The position numbers and the translations under genes are program-made. A stretch of 64,000 bases of DNA from Paraniabella defluvii (GTDB taxonomy: Bacteria; Bacteroidota; Bacteroidia; Chitinophagales; Chitinophagaceae). Positions 1-11,614 of the stretch are shown piece by piece (within the stretch, counting starts at the first letter, position 1; each line of letters starts with the position of its first letter). The notes under the pieces were generated by a model. It was not told where the DNA came from. It did no database searches and saw only the letters and a list, made by a program, of their open reading frames with translations. The stretch lies in contig CP079215.1 of the NCBI GenBank assembly GCA_019316985.1, positions 5,270,001 through 5,334,000 of the forward strand, written 5' to 3'.

Positions 1-1673
1 AAGGTGCTGTGACCGGACAGTGCATATCTTACCTGGAAAGAAGGAAAAAGGTTGGTAAGCTCCAACTGTTTTTGGCGCCCCGAATTAGATAAGAAAAGAT
101 CTCTTTGAGAATATTCAACCCTTAATCCTGCCGCATAAGTGAATGCTTGTGCCGCCCCGTTATACTGTATATAGCCTGCATGTATACGGTTATTAACTTT
201 ACTGCACTACTGAAATTGGGATCTGTTTCAAACTGGTCAGTTCCATTGATCAGGGTAAGGTAAAGAAAATCGCCCTGCTGATGATCATACCGGAACTGAT
301 AGCCTGTTTGTAAACTACCGCTACCCAGTTGGTGCAGGTAGTCCAGCTTTGCGCGGTAGGCATTAAGCGGATTGGTATTAGGATTGCGGGTATACTGTAT
401 GGTATCATTAATATTGGGGTATTGTACATTCAGGTTATAGGTAGTACCGGAGAGATCCGCCCTTTCAAATAGCCCCGAAAAGCTTAATCTCGACCGTTTA
501 TTAAAGTCATGGCTATAGTCCAGGTTAGCTAAAGTAAAGATCCCTTCCTTTTGTTGGGTATTCTCATTATAATAAGTAAAAGAAGAAGTGTTGCCTGTTC
601 CCATATTTTGCCTTGTATTGTGATACAAGAGATCGGCTACCCGGCTCTGAAACTTTTTACCCGTATAAAAGCCGGCTGTAAAGCTATTTTGCTCATCCGG
701 CCTGAAACTTACGGAAAGCCGCCCGCCGTAGTTGTAACGCCAAAAGCTGCGTTCGCCCGAAGAAGGAAAACTTGTTTTTATTCCGTTGGTAATCGTATAT
801 ACATCCCCTTCGCGAAAACCTGCTATATCGTTTTGGAGGTAGTTTAATCCCAGGTTCCAGTTCCATTTGTTTTTACTGTAGCCGGCCGACAGGTCCATTC
901 CGTAGCGTTGCGGCCGGTTATATCGCTTGTTGTCAAAGTCGTTCAGCGGAGGTGCGCCTCCCATTGCGTTGGCCTGTATCATCCATCCGTCTTCAACACT
1001 GCTTTTGGTAATGATATTGATAACACCACTTTTTCCATCGGCATCGTAAGTGGCGCCCGGGCTGGTAATAAGTTCTATACGTTCGATAGAGCCGGCGGGT
1101 AATTGCCCCAATATTAAAGCCGGATCGGCCTGGGTGGGTTTGCCATTTAGTAAGAGCAGGAAGCTACCCGACCCCTGAAAGCAATTTCTCCCTGCGCATT
1201 TACAGACACAGAAGGCAGATTACGTAATACATCGGCGCCCGTGCCATTGGCTGCGTTACCAAATTGTGAAGCCTGGTACACTTGCCGGTCGATTTTAAAA
1301 GATAAGGGAGGTTTACGGCCTTCCACTATGATCGCCGCCAGGGATTGAACCGTTGGAACGAGGTATAGTACGCCTATATCCCATGCAGAACCGCCGAGGG
1401 AGACAATACGGCTTCCATATCCTGGTAGGAGCTATGGCTTACCCTCAGTTTTTGAGGTTGCTTATTGTTTAAAGATATAGAGAAAGCTCCCTGCCTATCG
1501 GTTACAACGGTGCCGGCCACTGTACTGTTATCTTCTAAAATATGTACTGTTGCGCCCTGTAAAGGGGTTTTGTCCGCGCTGTCTTTGATAGTTCCTCTAA
1601 TGACGATGGATTGGGCGTTGCCCGATTGTTGTAATAACAAAACCAATACTGCCACAATAATGCTTACTTTCAT
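1..1673 (-). CDS. Outer-membrane beta-barrel receptor (TonB-dependent type), partial, frameshifted
   Basis: Outer-membrane receptor of the Bacteroidota beta-barrel family. The first ~21 residues are a signal peptide ending in GNAQS. Residues ~23-95 look like a carboxypeptidase-regulatory-like beta-sandwich (GTIKDSADKTPLQGATV). A TonB plug follows, with LNGKPTQADPALI and the typical GVINIITK, then barrel strands. The reading frame changes near 1375, 1172 and 175, and the protein continues off the left edge (GLRVEYSQRDLFLSNSG is readable in the last 120 bases). The substrate is unknown. The family is confident; the breaks look like sequencing indels rather than decay because coding continues on both sides. 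Confidence 0.8.
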
Positions 1674-1761
1674 ACTTCTAATGTCTTATGCCGGCAAATC
1701 TTAAAAAACAATTGTTTAAACATGGTTTATTTGAAAATAGACTGGTATAGCCGTGATACTG

Positions 1762-2576
1762 CTAAGGCCGGCGGAGCTCCGATGGAGTTGACCCCGTATT
1801 CTTTTTAAAATATTTGGTGAAATGAGAATTGTCTTTAAACCCAAGCTGGTAGGCAACTTCAGCAACAGATTGCTGGGTATACAGGAGCAGCCTTGAAGCC
1901 TCAGAAATGATATATTCTGCTAAGATGGCGGAAGCAGCCTTCCCGGTTTCTCTTTTACAGGCTGCATTTAAGTTTTGAGGGGACGTATGTAAAGAGCGGC
2001 GTAATAGGCAACGCTGTTTACCACCATCCCCGAACCGGAAAGCTGATCGTAAAAAGACAGGTACAAATTGCCTCCCGGCTTTTGCCCGTTGGCAGGCAGC
2101 TGCTGCAGTAACTTTGTAAACAAAGCTTTCATCAGGTAAAAGAAAGTTGTACCCGGCTTTTCGGTTGTCCTATGCTCCTTGATCAGTAAGTCAAATAATG
2201 ATTCAATAACCTCGGCTTTGTCCCGGTCTGTATATAATGCCTTATTAGAACTGAGCCGGGACAGCAGGTATTTTAACTCATGATCAAAGTACTGATCAAC
2301 GAATATTTTCTTCAGTATTAACACGTATCCTGCGGGCTCCGAATCTATATTCCAGAAATGAAGCTGATCCTCCTTGATAATATGCAGAACCGGCGCCTTG
2401 ATAACAAAAGTATCGGTATCAATAGTATGTTCGCCTGTACCGGCCAAAAGGTAAACCAATTCAAGATAGCTGTTATGCTTATGCGGGGCAGTTGTTCGTA
2501 CATTTTTCCTGAAGGGCTCTATTTTAATACCCTTTGTATTTTTGGCCTTGTCCTTTATTTCAATCCGGTAATCCAT
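1762..2576 (-). CDS. AraC family transcriptional regulator (frameshifted)
   Basis: A cupin-like N-terminal sensor half (residues ~1-150, with HKHNSYLELVYLLAG as the ligand-binding barrel start) is followed by an AraC-type double helix-turn-helix. The final HTH (VAEVAYQLGFKDNSHFTKYF, then KNTGSTPSELRR) lies in a different frame from about 1978. There a G-run appears to have lost one base: RPLKT-stop becomes RPQNLNAACKRETGKAA. It is not co-directional with a clear target; the divergent neighbour is the PAS histidine kinase. The ligand is unknown. Confidence 0.8.
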
Positions 2577-2765
2577 TTGCGAACTTTGAAAACTGCATTA
2601 AACTGCTACGGGAAAAATACAAAAAGTTTGTCATCCCGGCCTGTTTAAAAATCTTTACCGGCGGCAACGCCTTTTATTACCTTAAAAATGAATTGTTTTT
2701 AAATAACAGTACGACAGGTTCAATAGTTTACTAAATTAGCAGCGCCTTGTTCTATAATTACAGTC

Positions 2766-5095
2766 ATGAACTATAACGACCCTCAGAAACAGACACAATT
2801 GAATAAAAACGCTGGTAAAGACCTTCCCGGCGCAGCGGCATGGGGAGGGAGGATTTGCTTCTTTCGATATTAAACGCTTCTTTAGATATTATCCAGGCAT
2901 TTGACGCGGTAAGGGATGATAGGGGATTATTGTTGATTTCAGATGGAAGCTGCAAAACGAAAGAGGCAGGCAGCAAAACGGAGATGTGATAGGCATGAGT
3001 TTATTATCGCTCAATCCGGGTGTGGTACCTTCAGGCATTTTCGGCAGGATGGTGCAGGTGGTTGAAACGGGTATCTCCAGCGAGCAGGAGCAACATTATT
3101 ACCATGAGCAGTTTAGCGATCAATGGTTTTACCAGGCCCTTGTAAAGCAGGGGATGGGGTTATTATGACAACAAGGGATATTACTGCCCAGAAAAAGCAC
3201 ATTTGGAAACACAGGCGGCAAGAAACCGCTTGGAGGCGGTTATTAATGTATCGGCCATTGCACTGGCCAAACTGGTTGCCGTAAGGGATAAAGAGGGCGC
3301 AATTGTAGATTTTATATATGAGTGGCTCAATGATGCGGCTGTACAAATTGGTTTTGGCGCTACCGGGAAAAGTATGCTGCAGTCTTTTCCTTATACATCT
3401 GCCGGCGGTTTATTTAAGCTGATGGTAAAAGCAGTAGAAACAGGGCAGATGCAGCAAACAGAATTTCATTATGTATCGGGGAACATGATCTGTGGTTGTA
3501 TTATAAAATTGCCCGGCTCGATGATGGCATTATGTTTTCCTGCGACAATGTCACCGAACGTAAGCAGGCGGAGCAGGCCTTACAGGAGCAGGCTCATTTA
3601 ATACAGGCGGTTACAGATGTAATGCCTGACATTGTATCCGTTGTATCTTTACCGTCGCGTGAGATTATTTATACGAATCGCAATACTTTACCAGCCCTGG
3701 GGTTGACGAAGAAGGGATCACTAATTTATACACACAACACAGCCGGCTATTGCACCCTGAAGACCTGCCGGCTGTAGAAGCATATTATCAGCGTTTTGGC
3801 GGGTTACAGGATGATGAGGAGAATAAATTGGAGTGCCGTATTAAAAAAATAGCGGAGAATGGATATTATTATCGGTGAGAGGAAAAATATTCAAAAGAGA
3901 TAGTGCGGACAATATAACGCAGGTACTTATGATCAGCCAGGATATTACCGAGCGTCGTAAAAATGAGCATGAAGTACTGGAACTGAAAGATCAGATAGCC
4001 CGGAAGGCAGAAGAGCAGCTAAAGCAGAGCGAAAGCCTGCTTGCCAGTGTCTTTAAAGCTTTGCCCATTGGCCTGGGATTTTTAATACATCAGGTGAGGC
4101 TGTTTTACTAAATGATGAAATGCGCCGCTTTTTGCCTGATGGCGCTATGCCATCCCGGGACGAGGAAAGTGCCCGCCGCTGGGTAGCTTACCATCCGGAC
4201 GGCAGCAGGATAAGCCGGTCAGACTATCCCGGCGCAAGAGCATTAAAAGGCGATCCGATTCTTCCGTTCTTAGAAATGCAATACCTGCAGGACGACGGCA
4301 GCCGGATCTGGGCACGGGTTTCGTCGATACCTTTTTCGAACGAAAATGGAGCAACACTGGGTTTTATCTCGGTGATCACAGATATCGACGAGTTAAAAGA
4401 AAGCGAGCAACAACTGAAGCTGCTTCTTAAGCAAAAAGATGAATTTATCAGCATTGCCAGCCACGAGCTAAAAACTCCCGTAACCAGTATTAAAGCCTAT
4501 AGCCAGCTGGTGCAGGCTAACCTGGAGCGGGCGGGAGACTTTAAAAACAGTGACCTGCTGGCCCGTTTAAACGCGCAGATCGACCGTCTGATTAACCTAA
4601 TCAATCAACTGCTTGATCTTACAAGAGTTCAGGAAGGAAAGCTGGAATTACAGGTAGAAGCCACAGATATTAACGAGTTACTGCATGAACGTATCGAAGA
4701 AATACGTCCTACTACATCCAGCTATTTTATATTGCATACCGCTGAGCTGCCGTTAATAAAAGTAGACCGTGAAAGAATAGGACAGGTAATTACGAATCTG
4801 CTATCCAACGCCATTAAGTACTCTTCGCCGATAGCCAGATTACTGTAAGCTCCGGTATACAGGCAGACGGGGTACGGATCAGCGTTCAGGACCGGGGCAA
4901 GGGTATTTCAGAGCAGGATCAACAAAAAGTGTTTGAACGTTTTTTCCGAACCACCGACGGGCATACACACCTGGCTCCCGGCATGGGCCTCGGCTTATAC
5001 ATATCCGCACAAATCGTGCGCCGTCATGGAGGATATTTTACTCTCGAAAGTAAAAAAGGAGAGGGGTCGGTATTTTCTTTTTGCTGCCTTATTAA
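2766..5095 (+). CDS. Multi-PAS sensor histidine kinase (frameshifted)
   Basis: Cytoplasmic hybrid-less histidine kinase without visible membrane segments. Stitching frames gives about four PAS modules (AVRDDRGLIVDFRW, AVRDKEGAIVDFIYEWLNDAA, a MPDIVSVVSLPSREIIYTNR module, and one ending GFISVITDIDELKESE). A HisKA H-box follows (SIASHELKTPVTS), then a HATPase with N-box NLLSNAIKYSS, G1 DRGKGI and G2 GMGLGLYIS, ending FSFLLPY. Frame changes occur near 2850, 2940, 3160, 3480, 3720, 3870, 4080, 4840 and 5080. No response regulator is adjacent, so it is an orphan kinase. The start is the first ATG of the coding frame. Confidence 0.8.
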
Positions 5096-5550
5096 AGTGT
5101 TTTTTCACCACGCATTAAGGAAAGATACGCTTCCAGTCTTTCAATGTTTTGCCGTAGGCCTTCATCTGCCTTATGAGCTTTTACAATGATAGCCCGCTGT
5201 TCAGCCGAGTCGAATACCATCGACCATTCCAGTTGTGTACCGGTGCCTGTTGGTTTAAATAATACAGTAGTAAAAAAATGAGGGTTGAAATGCTCAAAAA
5301 CTATCTTTTGTAAAGGAATCAACTCTTTGTAAACGCTCCGGTTGGGATAGTTCGTACCATCCGGCCCGTGAAGGGTTAGCCTCCAGCTTCCTTCTTCCCT
5401 TAGGTCCATTTCATGTATGGTAGTTGTAAACCCGGCTGGTCCCCACCAATGGGCAATATGGTCGGGGTTGGTCCACACCTCCCAAATTAATGCCGCCGAT
5501 GCATCAAATATTTGGGTAATGCGTATTTCTCTTTCTGCTGTATTGTCCAT
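5092..5550 (-). CDS. SRPBCC/AHSA1-family protein
   Basis: An intact 152-residue protein of the START/Bet v1-like superfamily, activator of Hsp90 ATPase homologue 1 (AHSA1) branch. It has the family hallmarks AALIWEVWTNPDHIAHWWGP near the N-terminus, a G-S-W-R-L-T-L-H-G-P-D-G strand, and a C-terminal helix (HKADEGLRQNIERLEAYL). Members usually bind hydrophobic ligands in a deep cavity; the role here is unknown. It is convergent with the histidine kinase and the two genes overlap by 4 bp at their stops. Confidence 0.85.
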   Translation of the reverse strand: MDNTAEREIRITQIFDASAALIWEVWTNPDHIAHWWGPAGFTTTIHEMDLREEGSWRLTLHGPDGTNYPNRSVYKELIPLQKIVFEHFNPHFFTTVLFKPTGTGTQLEWSMVFDSAEQRAIIVKAHKADEGLRQNIERLEAYLSLMRGEKTL

Positions 5551-5643
5551 TTATTGTTGTTAATTGCTTTTATCGTTAACACGTTGCAAACCGGTTGTCT
5601 CAGGAACCTTATTGCTGTATTAATAAAAATACAATAACTGCGC

Positions 5644-6575
5644 CTAAAAAGCAGGAGGCGGCGCATTCAGATCCGCATCAAGGAAATCATTGATCATGGG
5701 TATCAACCAGTCGGTTCGGTATATCATGCCGATATGGGTGGTGCCGGGTAATATAGCCAAGCGGGATTGCGGCAAGCCATGAATATCACCCATTTTTCCA
5801 CCTCCCTTTGCACGAAACAGCTCCAGCGCATGTTCATAACGCACCCCATCTGCATCACCAATGGCCATAAGCAGTGGGGCTCTTATTTGTTGTACCGCAG
5901 CTGTCCAGTCATATGGTTTTAAGTCTATGCTCATTACTTTTTTACAAATTCGGGAAAATGCGCCGGATCGTTGCCCAGGCTATCATATTGCTTTTGAATA
6001 GGCGATCCTTTGAACATTTCGGCATTAATGCCCGTGTAACTGGCTTCCACATCCGGCCACCACCCATCATGCGCATAGGTTCCGGATAGTACGATCAGGC
6101 GCCGCACCTGTGCGGGGTGCCGTACCGCCATCTGAAATGCCACGCCGCCTCCCATGCTGTACCCCAGCACATCTGCGCTGTCTGTTTTAAGATGCTTCAG
6201 CAAGCCGGATACATCGTCGGCCATGGCTTCATAACTGAATTCACGGGGTATATCACGGGTTCTTCCATGACCCTGCATTTCGGCTACGATAACCCTACGG
6301 TTCTGTGCCAGCAACGGAATAATATGTGACCAGTTTAACGGGATCGTCATAAACGACCCGTGTAGCAACACTATAGGTTGCCCCTGTCCATATACTTCGT
6401 AATAAAGTTTCAATCCGTTTACGTCGGCATAGGCCGCCGTTTCAGGGGTCAGGGGCCGGCGGGCACTATCGGCAGAAGCAGACCCGGATTTCTCTTTTTG
6501 CACCGGTTGCCGGCAAGCGATCATTAACAGCAACAATGCCGCAAGGCAACAAACTTGTTGAAGGGTTCTTTTCAT
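5644..6575 (-). CDS. Alpha/beta-hydrolase lipoprotein (frameshifted)
   Basis: Predicted lipoprotein: the start at 6575 gives MKRTLQQVCC followed by a hydrophobic core and lipobox MIAC. The alpha/beta-hydrolase fold shows the oxyanion HGSFMT, the nucleophile elbow GYSMGGG (Ser) and, after the frame change, the acid in GDADG and the histidine in TTHIG. The frame shifts at ~5940 in an A-run (FVKK-stop continues as VMSIDLKPYDW). It probably acts at the outer membrane or in the periplasm; the substrate cannot be told. An in-frame upstream ATG exists, but the lipoprotein signal favours the later start. Confidence 0.8.
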
Positions 6576-6845
6576 ATAAAAGTATTTTGATATTGCAAAG
6601 CTCAGCATCCCCGTTTTAAAAGGAACTGGTTATATGCGACAATCACTGGTGGCGAAAGCGACAATTGCTTGGGAGAGCAATTGCACTTTAGTACCTTTTA
6701 ATTTCCTGGTGTTAGATGCACAAAAGGCACCGCTACACCTACGCACCCAATAATCACAAAAAAAAAAGTCAGTACTTTTTGATATTTGCTTTGTATTTCA
6801 AAGTACTTTTGCTTTAAATAAAATAATCTCACTAAAAAAACAGAT

Positions 6846-7397
6846 ATGAAAAAGCAGTCAAACCTCTCACGGTCTTTAACAACAGTAACAGCTGTTACTT
6901 TAACAATACTAATGATTCCCTTCGTGGCCATGCAATTCACCCGTGAAGTGAACTGGAGCGTGGCGGATTTCATAGTTATGGGAGCGTTGATATTTGGCAC
7001 CGGAGTTTCTTACGTATTATTAAATCGCCTTTCTCCTAATTGGGTATATCGTATTGCCATTATTGTTGCATTGGGCAGTATCTTTTTAATGATATGGGCG
7101 AATATGGCTGTTGGTCTTATAGGAAGCGGACCTAACGCCGGGAATATAATGTATGGTGTTATTGTATTGGTGGCAGCTATTGGTATTGCCATTTCCCGTT
7201 TTCGGCCGGCTGGTATGGAACGGGCTATGTATGCAGCAACGCTGGCAATGATATTGCTTATTTCCATTGCCTTTATAGCAAAAATGGATCAATATCCCGG
7301 AAGTTCGGCTACCGAGATATTGTCTGTAGGAGGGGTTTTCACCATACTTTTTTGCTGTCGGCTTCTTTGTTCAGGGCAGCCAAAAGCCCAAAGCTGA
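6846..7397 (+). CDS. Polytopic membrane protein of unknown function
   Basis: About 183 residues with five hydrophobic stretches (for example TLTILMIPFVAMQF, DFIVMGALIFGTGVSYVLL, RIAIIVALGSIFLMIWANMA, YGVIVLVAAIGIAIS, ATLAMILLISIAFIA). It resembles uncharacterised Bacteroidota inner-membrane proteins. The last ~20 residues are probably out of frame: removing one T from the run at ~7350 gives the more natural FTILFAVGFFVQGSQK. Upstream (6765-6830) two copies of AGTACTTTT flank an AT-rich promoter region. Confidence 0.6.
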   Translation: MKKQSNLSRSLTTVTAVTLTILMIPFVAMQFTREVNWSVADFIVMGALIFGTGVSYVLLNRLSPNWVYRIAIIVALGSIFLMIWANMAVGLIGSGPNAGNIMYGVIVLVAAIGIAISRFRPAGMERAMYAATLAMILLISIAFIAKMDQYPGSSATEILSVGGVFTILFCCRLLCSGQPKAQS

Positions 7398-7693
7398 CTC
7401 AGACAAGCGATTGACAACTAAATTTTATTCAATATTTTATTTATCTATTTTTTATAAAAATTAATTTTAAATAAATTAAAAGATTTATATCAATTTATTT
7501 ATGAAGTAAATATTGATTTTTGATCCAAAAACAGATTTTATACTACACTTTTACTTTATACTATTATTACTATCTTTTGAAAATGATAATAATGTAATTT
7601 AAAATTTTTTAATTAGCAGGATTTACAATGTTACATCTTCAAGGCGGTACTGTGCTAATATTGTTGGGGCAGTTTGCACACATATAAAGTTCC
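7398..7693 (+). other. AT-rich intergenic spacer
   Basis: About 300 bases of strongly AT-rich DNA between the membrane protein gene and the convergent AraC gene. It contains many TTTAT and AATTTAT words but no open frame, tRNA or clean terminator that I can support. Confidence 0.5.
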
Positions 7694-8639
7694 TTAATTA
7701 AACTGCTGCCTGAATTCGAGCGGCGAAAGACTGGTTTTGCTTTTAAAGAGTTTACTGAAAGATTGGGCATATTCAAATCCCAGCGAATAGGCTACTTCGC
7801 TTACCGATAAATTGGTTGTTGATAAAATTTCCTTGGCTTTTTCGATCAGCCGGGCATGAATATGTTGCTGGGCGTTTTGGCCCGTAGGGCGCGCAGCATA
7901 TCGCTGAGATAGCTGGGAGAAAGGTTGAGCTGGCCGGCCAGATACGCTACCGTAGGCAGGCCCTGGCTTAAAGCTGCATTGCTGTTGAAATAGTTATTGA
8001 GCAGGCTTTCCAGCTTTTCCAATAAGGTACTGTGTGCCGCTTTACGGGTGATGAACTGGCGTTTGTAAAAACGATTGGCAAAATTGAGCAGCAATTCCAC
8101 CTGGGCAATTACAATTTCCTGGCTAAAATCGTCAATACGACCCTGCAGCTCTTTATCCATCATATCAAATAGGGAGAAGATGGTAGCTTGTTCCTCATCA
8201 GATAAATGAAGCGCTTCGTTAGAAGTGTAGGAAAAAACCCATATTGTTTAATGGCTCGTGCCAGCGGGTGCCCCAGGAAAAAGTCTGGATGGATTAAAAG
8301 TGTAAAATAACAATCGCCAGCAGGTTCAGTCGCCAACGTATGTCCGCCAATTACCTGGTGAGGGGCAGCAAACATCAAACCGCCACCGTTAAAATCATAG
8401 TAATCCTGGCCATACCGAAGCTTACCGCTTACTGGAGGTTTAAATGATATTTTATAAAAGCTGAGCACATGAGAGCTACCCAAAGCCTGCGAACAGATGG
8501 GTAAATGTTTTCCATTGATCAAACTAATCAATGGATGGCGCGGTTGGGGCAATCCCATTAACCGGTGTGCTTCTGATATGGAAGCAAACTGCTGGCGGCC
8601 CGATTCTTCTTTTTCATTATTAAAGATATGTAACAACAA
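7694..8639 (-). CDS. AraC family transcriptional regulator (frameshifted)
   Basis: N-terminal ligand domain (residues ~1-150, with HVLSFYKISFKPP and HQVIGGHTLATEPAGDCYF) and a C-terminal AraC HTH pair: VAYLAGQLNLSPSYLSDMLR, and after a frame change near 7870, VSEVAYSLGFEYAQSFSKLF ending LEFRQQFN. A second frame change lies near 8180. It is downstream of, and co-directional with, the SDR gene, and probably regulates or is co-transcribed with it. AraC regulators of this shape are common next to SDR oxidoreductases. Confidence 0.8.
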
Positions 8640-8640
8640 T

Positions 8641-8667
8641 AACCGGCAGCAGGTTCAAATGCCGGTT
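8641..8667 (-). terminator. Hairpin between SDR and AraC genes
   Basis: A perfect 8-bp stem, AACCGGCA paired with TGCCGGTT, with an 11-base loop, immediately after the SDR stop and only ~2 bp from the AraC start. The downstream T-tract on the minus strand is weak (ATTGTTGTT), so it may attenuate rather than stop transcription. Confidence 0.4.
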
Positions 8668-8685
8668 ATTGTTTAAGCAGAGTTG

Positions 8686-9525
8686 TTATTTCGATACGCC
8701 CTGTGCGGCATTCGATATTTCGGCCCAGGCCTCCCATTCTGCCAGGCGTTGTTCGTAGGCGCCACGGGTCCAGGGCAATCCCTGGTTGCCTAATAAAAAG
8801 CGTAAAGGTGGCTGATCAGCATCTACTATTTTAAACAGGGCTTGAGGTGTTGCCGCAGGATCCCCTTTCGCCAGATTTTGAAGGTTCTCAGCAAAGCTGG
8901 TCTTTAAACTGGTATAAATATCCATACCTGTGGCAAACTTTAACGACTGGCTGGCCAAATTCTGTAGCATAGGCGCCGGGTTCAATAATGGTTACTTTGA
9001 TGCCAAAGGGCTTCACTTCTTCCGCCAGACTTTCATAAATGGCTTCGAAAGCCCATTTGGAAGAACAGTAATAACCAATTACCGGCAGGGTTACATGTCC
9101 CAGGTTACTGGATGTGCCCAGTATATGCCCGTAGCCCTGCGCGCGCAGCAGCGGAGCGCTGCCTGTATCACCGCTACGGGTCCGAGCACATTGGTTTCGT
9201 ACAAAGCACGTATTTCGTCGGCATGGGCTTCCTCAATCGTACCTACCAGGGAGTAACCTGCATTATTCAACACAATGTCGAGTTTACCAAAATGGGCATG
9301 TGCCTGTTGCACCACCATTTTTACCTGCTCCGCATTGGTTACATCCAGCTCCAGCGTTAACACACTGCCGCCGTATTTCTCGTTCAGGTCGGCAATGCTG
9401 TTCGCATTACGGGCCGTAGCTGCAACCCGGTCGCCGCGCTCCAGCGCAGCTTCTGTCCATACCCTGCCAAATCCGCGTGATGCGCCGGTGATGAACCATA
9501 CTTTACCTTTTGTTGTCTGTGTCAT
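8686..9525 (-). CDS. Short-chain dehydrogenase/reductase (frameshifted)
   Basis: Classical SDR. The nucleotide-binding TGASRGFG is at residues ~13-20, DVTNAEQ follows, then NNAG at ~88, and the catalytic Y-x-x-x-K as YYCSSKWAF after frame changes near 9170 and 9090. The C-terminus reads DPAATPQALFKIVDADQPPL, typical of the SDR branch annotated as oxidoreductases of unknown substrate. About 280 residues once stitched, normal for the family. It probably uses NADP(H), judging from the ARNANS stretch after beta-2. Confidence 0.8.
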
Positions 9526-9538
9526 ATCAATTAATTAT

Positions 9539-9709
9539 TTAGAAATCAAAGGTGACGCCTCCCAAAAATGGCGCGTAGTCTAATTGCGGGACTTTGTGTT
9601 CAAATTGCGGATTGTTAGAATGCTCCTCGGTAGTTCAATAACTGATGCTTTAAATCTGGTTCGTACCGCGGCATCTATACTTACTTTTGGGATACCGATC
9701 TTACCCTGC
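9539..9709 (-). pseudogene. Remnant of an outer-membrane beta-barrel C-terminus
   Basis: The minus strand encodes a short open stretch ending YAPFLGGVTFDF-stop. Alternating hydrophobic residues and a terminal Phe are the signature of the last strand of an outer-membrane barrel. Upstream of it, in a shifted frame, is VSIDAAVRTRFKASVIEL. No signal peptide or full barrel precedes it, because the alkaline phosphatase terminator follows at 9716. I infer a truncated relic. It could also be noise with a chance barrel-like ending. Confidence 0.35.
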
Positions 9710-9715
9710 ATCATC

Positions 9716-9750
9716 AAAAAACCGGCGGCAATTAGTTAGCTGCCGCCGGT
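9716..9750 (-). terminator. Rho-independent terminator of the alkaline phosphatase gene
   Basis: Perfect 10-bp stem ACCGGCGGCA / TGCCGCCGGT (9721-9730 with 9741-9750), followed on the minus strand by a T-run (9716-9720). It lies 24 bp downstream of the phosphatase stop. Confidence 0.8.
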
Positions 9751-9773
9751 TAAGCACAAGATTGTGAAGTTAT

Positions 9774-11614
9774 TTATTTCAAACGGAGTGCCTTGAGGAT
9801 TTTGTGAAATATAGCTGTATTTTCATATACCCCCTGAATAACTGAGATTGTGGCCCGTAGGCAAATACAGGAACAGGCACAGCCGTATGGTCGCCCGTAG
9901 AAAATTGCCCGCTGATGAAGTTGCGGCTATAATCGCCGGCGGTTAATGTGAGCCCCGGTTTCATGATCGCCTGTTACAATTACCAGGGTTTCGCCATTGC
10001 TGTCGGCAAAACGCATGGCAGCGCCCACTACCTGGTCAAAGTCCTTTAGCTCTGTAACCACATCCGGTAACACGTTCGCGTGTCCACCATGATCGATTTG
10101 TGCTCCTTCAAGCATCAGTAAAAAGCCATTGTTATTTTTTTTGACAGGCGTTGCAGGCTTTTTCAAAAACCTGCAACGACCAGTTACCCCGGCCTTTTGA
10201 AGTTCTTAGAGCAGCCAGGCTATCAGCTATGATCAGTGGCTTTAGCTGTAACCAATCGGTGCCGGAAAAAGAGGTAGATACGGCGAATTTTTTAACCAAA
10301 TCGGTATAAGCCGGGTCTTTTGAATAGCACCCGCACCGGCCAGTATATCTACAGGTGCATTTACCAGGTCTTTCAACATGCCGGGAAAGTTGCTGCGCTC
10401 GGCACGATGACCATAAAATGCTGCCGGGGTTGCATCACGCATATCACCACTGGTAATAATGCCGGTTTTCCAACCCTTCCTGACTACCAGTTCTGTTAAG
10501 GAAGGAGGGGCTACACCGGTATGATCTACACCCACCGAGCGGTTATTGCCTTTGTAACCTGAAGATATAGCCGTGGCACCGGGAGCTGAATCGGTGATAT
10601 AGTTATCGTAGGAGCTGGTTTTAGATAACCCTATCTGCATCATGTTAAATACGTTCAAAGACTGATTGTTGGCGGTGTAACCTGCATACCATTGTGCCAG
10701 TCCTGTACCGTCACCGATCAATATAATCAGATTTTTTACCGGCTTATCCAAGCCATCATTACGATAGGCAGGTTTATAGGTGACATGAGTGGCATCTGCT
10801 ACATAATAGCGGTTGGGTAAAGTTTTTAGGAAACCCGAAAGCGACTCAATATGATCGGTATTGATAAAGTCTACGCCCATATCCAGGTACGCATACCAGC
10901 TGTTTACGATATCAGGGCATTCCAGAAGCGGATCTTTTTTGATGCGCATGTGCCTGCGCAATGGCTGTTTCAAGCTTTACTTTTTCTGCCTCCGGCAGTC
11001 TTCCTTTCCGTTCCATTTGGAGTAGCGTGCAAAATTATCACTGAACAGTGCTACTTTATGAAGGGTTTCCGGGCTATAAGTTGTTGACAAGTCTCCATCA
11101 AATAATAACCAAGAGGGGTACTGCTTATAAGTTTCTACAGGAGGGCGGTTACCGGTAATTACGATATCTAATGTTTTAGATGCGGTTAATGAAGGGTATC
11201 GCGACAGTTCATCCAGTAAAGCTTTCAGCGTGGGTACTGCTTCTGTTTTCAGATCAATCAGCAATTGAAGGGTGCGCGAGCTGTCGGCATATACCCGGCC
11301 GTCATTTTTATCAATCATTTTTGCAGTGGCTTCAAATAAAGGGCTTCCAGTGTCCGTTCTTTATCTATCTCCCCGGCGGTATGGGCCACCACCAGGTTAC
11401 CCTCTTTCAAAAAAACATCTGCCTCAACAGAACCAAACCCCTCATAATAGGCCTGCCAGAATGGGAATTTCTGCAGGTAATCGTTATGAGAGTGTGCTGC
11501 TGCGGTAGTGGGAGTGGCCTGTTTTTTTTGGGCTATGGCCGGTGATATAATTAAAGATACAACCAGGCATAACAAACATTGACTAATGGCTTTTTGATTT
11601 AATGATCGTTTCAT
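9774..11614 (-). CDS. Fused phosphodiesterase-like and alkaline phosphatase protein (frameshifted)
   Basis: Secreted bifunctional-looking enzyme. A signal peptide (MKRSLNQKAISQ, cleavage near SPAIAQ) precedes a PI-PLC/GDPD-like TIM-barrel region beginning AAAHSHNDY, with GSVEADVFLKEGNLVVAH and LLIDLKTEAVPTLKAL. The C-terminal half is an alkaline phosphatase: LIILIGDGTG (metal site), the nucleophile Ser in TDSAPGATA, GGHAN and GDHETG (metal ligands). Frame changes lie near 11316, 10975, 10320, 10200 and 9960; none removes a motif. It probably releases phosphate from phosphodiesters in the periplasm. The last residues are KALRLK. Confidence 0.75.

Noticed and set aside
2764..2976. Minus-strand 70-residue ORF
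   Set aside because: Shadow of the histidine kinase N-terminus, whose PAS residues are recognisable on the plus strand.
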